Translations under genes and position numbers: made by a program
The notes under the pieces: generated by a model
Database searches by the model: none
Told to the model about the DNA's origin: nothing
The model's input: only the letters and a program-made list of their open reading frames with translations
NCBI GenBank assembly: GCA_021824575.1
Contig: JAKAKJ010000086.1
Coordinates: 1 to 56,474 of the forward strand
Direction of reading: 5' to 3'
DNA: 56,474 bases
From: Chloroflexota bacterium
GTDB taxonomy: Bacteria > Chloroflexota > Anaerolineae > Anaerolineales > Villigracilaceae
Part shown: positions 52,609 to 56,474 of the stretch, piece by piece
Layout: every line of letters begins with the position of its first letter
How positions within the stretch are numbered: the stretch's first letter is position 1

Positions 52609-54534
52609 TTACCTGGGCATAAGAATAGAAATGTACTTGGTCGTCATCACGACCTTATAGGCGGTTCCGTTAACGCTGAAGTTGTCCGTCGACAGTGGAT
52701 CGGCAACCAATACGGCACATGGGGTGAATTCTGGAAACTCCTTGTACTCTTTGGCCGATACATTTTCCACGTTGACGGCCTCGATACGGAAGTCGCTGCC
52801 GAATTCCTGCCGAAGCAAAACCCAAAGCGGATATTCCCAATCTCCGCCACCAAAATATAAGCCGATTTGTCTGCATTGATAATCGGCCAGCACGTTTGCT
52901 GCGCGAGGATAGACAAGCCACAATGAATGATTGTTGTGGAAGTATTGTTCAAGCCGGCCCGTGTTGAATATGTTTTGGTTGCCGATAAGCGGACGGGTTG
53001 CGTTGAAAAATACCCACGGCAGGGCCGCCAAAAAGAGGATGGTCATGGCTGCATTTGGAATCCATGCCCTTTTGATATTTGCCATCATAGTCCCGATGAG
53101 TGCGGACCAAAGGAGGAACAAAGGCAGTTCCAAACGATTATCCCAGGGCTGCCACCGCAAGTAAAAGCTGAACAACAGGAATGCCAGGATCAGAGACAGG
53201 CAATAAATGAATCTGTCCTTGTGCTGTTTCGGTTGTGTTATTACCAGCACAATGGCGACCGCGATAAGAATGACTTGAAGTAAATTTCCAGCCGAATCTT
53301 CGGAAAAAGAAGTCGGCACCACCGCAAAGTCCGTTTGGGGCCACGTTGTCCGTGGGTCGTTTGGAGAGAGCCCAATCACCGAATGAATCCAATCCACCCC
53401 TTGCTGTGTCATGCCATTTATGGAATCAAACGGCGTCCCCAGATTGGATGCGATATTCCGTACGCTGTTGGAAACAAGCGAAGAAAATGTGAAAATGTCA
53501 TTCGAATATTTGAAGATCTGGATTTGTCCGCCCGTGGAAAAAACATCTGCGGTAAGTCCCAGAGGATTGCCGAACAAATCATAGTTCCGAAGATAATGTC
53601 CAAAATTCAGTGATAAGCTGATGATTGCGATGATCCCTATTGTTTGTAAAGCTTTGCTCCATCCCGACTTGAAAAGTCCGATGCCGAGCCAGATCAAAAA
53701 AGGAACTGCAAAAATGTAAGCGGTTGCTTTTGCCAAAATTGCCAGTCCGAGGCTTGCGCCAGTTGCAAGAGCGTTCCACAGGGTTCGGTCTGTGCGTAAT
53801 TTGAATGTGAAATACACAAGACAAACCAGCCAGAATGTGACCACATAATCATTCTGCGTGCTTGAGCCTTGAAGGATTCCCATTGGGATTGTCATGCTGA
53901 CAACCGCGCTGAAGATTTGACCGCGGCGATCCGCACCAAGTTCCCTGGCGATCAATGGGACGCCGATGGCGCTTCCAACCATGCTGAACCATTGAACAAA
54001 ATTGGCAAAGTGGTCGCCGCCGCTCAAGGTTTGGAAATGCAGGATGATGAACTCGCTTCCCGGATTCATAAAGAGCTGCCTGACAATGTGCGTTGGATAA
54101 TCGGCCACGCTTCCATCCTGGATCCAGTGCATGACGCGCGCCATGTGATACGTCATCGAATCCCAAGTGTTTGGCGGTGCGATCAGAGCGATCAGCCCGA
54201 CCATGCCTGCGATGAATGCAATGCCGCCCAGGAGAAAAAGTTCGAAGCGGGAGACATCTGGCAATTTGAAATTGGCAGGAAGATTCTTTGGGTTGCCCGC
54301 CACTCTGATCCAATAAATCGCGAATGCAATGAGACAAAGGCTCCAGATTCCCAAAATGGGCCAGAATGAAATTGCTTTGAACAAGCTTAGAGTTTCAGTG
54401 ATGGCAGCTAATAGAACTCCCCAAATTACCGCTGCTGACAGGAAGGCTGCGCGCCATTCACCTTGTTTTTTATGGAAGATTTCCCACAGAAGCAGGAACG
54501 GAGCCAGAAGAACGATGGATGGAAGAATTTTCAT
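52609..54534 (-). CDS. GT39/ArnT-like polytopic glycosyltransferase
   Basis: 641 residues, about 12 membrane helices. After the fourth helix comes a loop APPNTWDSMTYHMARVMHWIQDGSVADYPTHIVRQLFMNPGSEF, a close match in style to GT-C enzymes where the acidic residue (Asp) is catalytic. A soluble C-terminal part has Asp/Glu/Tyr-rich segments. Likely a polyprenyl-phosphate-dependent sugar transferase for a cell-surface polymer. The MKILPS start at 54534 is preferred; a TTG at 54621 would overlap the divergent gene. Confidence 0.75.
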   Translation of the reverse strand: MKILPSIVLLAPFLLLWEIFHKKQGEWRAAFLSAAVIWGVLLAAITETLSLFKAISFWPILGIWSLCLIAFAIYWIRVAGNPKNLPANFKLPDVSRFELFLLGGIAFIAGMVGLIALIAPPNTWDSMTYHMARVMHWIQDGSVADYPTHIVRQLFMNPGSEFIILHFQTLSGGDHFANFVQWFSMVGSAIGVPLIARELGADRRGQIFSAVVSMTIPMGILQGSSTQNDYVVTFWLVCLVYFTFKLRTDRTLWNALATGASLGLAILAKATAYIFAVPFLIWLGIGLFKSGWSKALQTIGIIAIISLSLNFGHYLRNYDLFGNPLGLTADVFSTGGQIQIFKYSNDIFTFSSLVSNSVRNIASNLGTPFDSINGMTQQGVDWIHSVIGLSPNDPRTTWPQTDFAVVPTSFSEDSAGNLLQVILIAVAIVLVITQPKQHKDRFIYCLSLILAFLLFSFYLRWQPWDNRLELPLFLLWSALIGTMMANIKRAWIPNAAMTILFLAALPWVFFNATRPLIGNQNIFNTGRLEQYFHNNHSLWLVYPRAANVLADYQCRQIGLYFGGGDWEYPLWVLLRQEFGSDFRIEAVNVENVSAKEYKEFPEFTPCAVLVADPLSTDNFSVNGTAYKVVMTTKYISILMPR

Positions 54535-54585
54535 AAAGCAACCATATGTAACATAAGAGATGGGAACTGAAAAATCGAATACAAG

Positions 54586-54591
54586 TATAAT
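54586..54591 (+). promoter_or_regulatory. -10 box for the last membrane-protein gene
   Basis: TATAAT in the 86-base divergent gap, 29 bases before the ATG at 54621. Confidence 0.5.
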
Positions 54592-54620
54592 GTTTGTCAC
54601 CCTGTTATTGGAATAAGTCA

Positions 54621-56345
54621 ATGAAAAAACGCCTGGTTTCCATGCTGATGATCCTCTTTGGAGCGGCTATTGTTATGGCGGCCATCTTTGCTTCACAACT
54701 TGGTTTGGAACAGGTCGTTGGTTGGGGGAGAGGTCGCATCCTGGTTCTTGCAATTGGCCTATTTATCTCTGCCTTGTTTTTTCTCGACTTCAAATGGCTC
54801 CATAGTCGCTTTGTTGAACTCTTGTTTTTTGCGCGGCCAATCCGGACTTATGTGATGACGGGTATCTGTGTATTATTCGTAATTGCTGTTTATATTTGGT
54901 TTGTCAGTATTGGTCAATGGACGAGCTGGCCTCGAACCACTATTTACTACGATCAACTTGCCACCGCTTTCCAAAACGGACAACTCAATTTGCAGATCAA
55001 GGTTGATCCGCAATTACTGGCACTTTCCGATCCCTATGATCCCAACCAAAGAAGCAGTGTCCGAAGGGTTGACTATATCTGGGATATGTCCTTATATAAA
55101 GGCAAAGTGTATTTGTATTGGGGCCCCGTCCCGGCTTTCGTCCTGATTCCCCTGCAAATTATTTCATCTACAAAGGTTGGCGACGATGTTCTGAGCTTCA
55201 TCTTTTCAGCGGGATTGATCCTGTTTCAATCCTTATTGATGTTGAAAATCTGGAAACATTTTTTTTCATCCGTACCAGAGTGGACTGTTGCGCTTGGAAT
55301 TCTTGTTGCGGGATTGACCATCCCGATTTTGTATGTCTTGAGCTACGCGTCTGTTTATGAGGCTGCGATCACAGGCGCACAATTCTTCTTCATGGGCGGA
55401 CTCTATTTCGCGGTATTGGCTATTGATGACCAAAAGTTGTCTCTTTGGAAATTGACCCTCGCCGGAATCCTTTGGTCATGTGCTGTCAACTCACGCGCCT
55501 TTCTCCTACTCCCGGTTATTTTCATGGCTGTCATGGTATCTCTCTGGATCGTTCGAAATCTTTTTCGTGCGCGTGATATTGGGAAAACCCTGCAAAGGTT
55601 GTTGGCGCTCGGAATTCCGCTGGCTTTGGGAGCTATTGCCTTCGGCTGGTATAACTGGGCGCGGTTCGACTCGCCGCTTGAAACCGGCCTTCGTTATCAG
55701 ATCACTAATAATGATCTCAACCAGCTATATAGCCAGGTCTTTCAACCGTCTTATATCCTCCCTAACCTCCAGGCTTATCTTTTCAGAACCTTTGGCTTGA
55801 GCCGCGGCTTTCCTTTTATGACGATTCTCGAACAGGCCAGCCAAATGCGGTCCATGTTTGGCTGGCCCATCCCTCCTCTTTACATTGCATATGGCGGGAT
55901 AGGTATGATCGCAGGTGCGCCTTTTGTGTTGTTTGCCCTGATTGCTGTGACCACCTTTATACGCGATATTTTCAAAAAGAACAGCGGGCAAACGGATGAT
56001 CAAGATCAATACCAGTTTCGCTGGCTGTTCGTCAGCTTGTTTGGATCGTTCCTTCTGCCGTTTGGTGGGTTGTTGCTGCTTCTCAATTCCGCCATGAAGT
56101 ACATGCTTGACTTTATGCCTTGTCTCATCCTGCTTGCAATGATCGGACTTTGGCAAGGTTATCAACTTCTTGAAAAGAAGAAGCGGTTTCGTAGATTGTA
56201 TGCAACCTTGGTTGTTGGTGCCGGAGTCTATTCTTTTGTGACAAGCGCGTTGTTGGCCCTAAGCATCAACGCTCATAGGTTTCTCGATAAGAATCCAACA
56301 CTGTTCAATTCGCTGGTTAATTGGTTTGCAAAGTTCATAAAATAA
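54621..56345 (+). CDS. Large polytopic membrane protein, putative glycosyltransferase
   Basis: 574 residues, about 11-12 membrane helices. Two helices are followed by WFVSIGQWTSWPRTTIYYDQLATAFQNGQLNLQ and a loop SDPYDPNQRSSVRRVDYIWDMSLYKGKVYLYWGPVP, a style of loop seen in GT-C-like proteins with few known functions. Pairs divergently with another GT39-like gene. Weak ribosome-binding site GGAA before the ATG. The last helix ends with FLDKNPTLFNSLVNWFAKF. Confidence 0.6.
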   Translation: MKKRLVSMLMILFGAAIVMAAIFASQLGLEQVVGWGRGRILVLAIGLFISALFFLDFKWLHSRFVELLFFARPIRTYVMTGICVLFVIAVYIWFVSIGQWTSWPRTTIYYDQLATAFQNGQLNLQIKVDPQLLALSDPYDPNQRSSVRRVDYIWDMSLYKGKVYLYWGPVPAFVLIPLQIISSTKVGDDVLSFIFSAGLILFQSLLMLKIWKHFFSSVPEWTVALGILVAGLTIPILYVLSYASVYEAAITGAQFFFMGGLYFAVLAIDDQKLSLWKLTLAGILWSCAVNSRAFLLLPVIFMAVMVSLWIVRNLFRARDIGKTLQRLLALGIPLALGAIAFGWYNWARFDSPLETGLRYQITNNDLNQLYSQVFQPSYILPNLQAYLFRTFGLSRGFPFMTILEQASQMRSMFGWPIPPLYIAYGGIGMIAGAPFVLFALIAVTTFIRDIFKKNSGQTDDQDQYQFRWLFVSLFGSFLLPFGGLLLLLNSAMKYMLDFMPCLILLAMIGLWQGYQLLEKKKRFRRLYATLVVGAGVYSFVTSALLALSINAHRFLDKNPTLFNSLVNWFAKFIK

Positions 56346-56474
56346 TTGGTAGTGGTCAGGTAATAAGTGATAGGTTGTGATGGATAATAAACAGTCTGAT
56401 TACGATTTCGTGCATCGCATCGGATTTTGAAAATGAGAGTGTTTTTCGGACGAACCGCGCACACGATTGTCGCA
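56346..56474. other. Non-coding end of window
   Basis: 129 bases with no gene, hairpin or promoter that I can support. Confidence 0.6.

Overview
The window looks like a chromosomal piece from a Chloroflexota bacterium, most likely of the Anaerolineae. This is inferred from family resemblance: a single-chain glycyl-tRNA synthetase, a DUF5667 protein beside an ECF sigma factor, a luciferase-like (LLM-class) oxidoreductase, a complete NADH-type complex I, and a heavy load of small palindromic repeats. No rRNA, tRNA, CRISPR array, integrase or transposase was seen.

Layout. Positions 1-3.4 kb hold an AT-richer island with the tail of a probable restriction endonuclease facing two overlapping SPPY-type DNA methyltransferases. 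3.5-14 kb carries information-processing genes: fused glyQS, an ECF sigma factor with its membrane partner and two small exported or membrane proteins, a YkoP-like protein, a small EamA-like transporter, then dnaG and rpoD. 14.1-28.8 kb is a full fourteen-gene nuoA-N operon in canonical order, with a recognisable promoter in front and strong hairpin terminators behind. 29-30.6 kb has an LLM oxidoreductase and a HAD phosphatase.

From 30.7 to 45.6 kb every gene is on the minus strand. In transcription order these are a GAF/PAS histidine kinase, a degenerate metallo-beta-lactamase-fold protein, an asparaginase, endonuclease III, a YbaK-type deacylase, an Rrf2 regulator, pstSCAB, an NfeD/ClpP-like membrane protease, lipoyl synthase, a SRPBCC protein, two dihydrofolate-reductase-like proteins and rubrerythrin. 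The last section (45.8-56.3 kb) has a HAD hydrolase, three large polytopic membrane proteins of glycosyltransferase-39 type, a TauE-like permease, an MFS exporter, a small four-helix membrane protein, an enoyl-CoA hydratase and an AAC(3)-like acetyltransferase.

Most notable points. (1) An identical 17-bp inverted repeat overlaps the -10 regions of the Rrf2 regulator and of the pstSCAB operon, which suggests phosphate uptake is wired to an Fe-S or redox-sensing repressor. (2) Palindromic repeats sit inside operons and even inside coding sequence: one is read in frame in the GlyRS beta part, one appears to form the alpha-beta fusion linker, and one supplies the ribosome-binding site of nuoN. 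(3) Several genes have a -10 box only 6-12 nt before the start codon and no Shine-Dalgarno, which suggests leaderless mRNAs. (4) The ECF sigma factor is followed by a DUF5667 anti-sigma-like protein and two small surface proteins with near-identical ribosome-binding sites.
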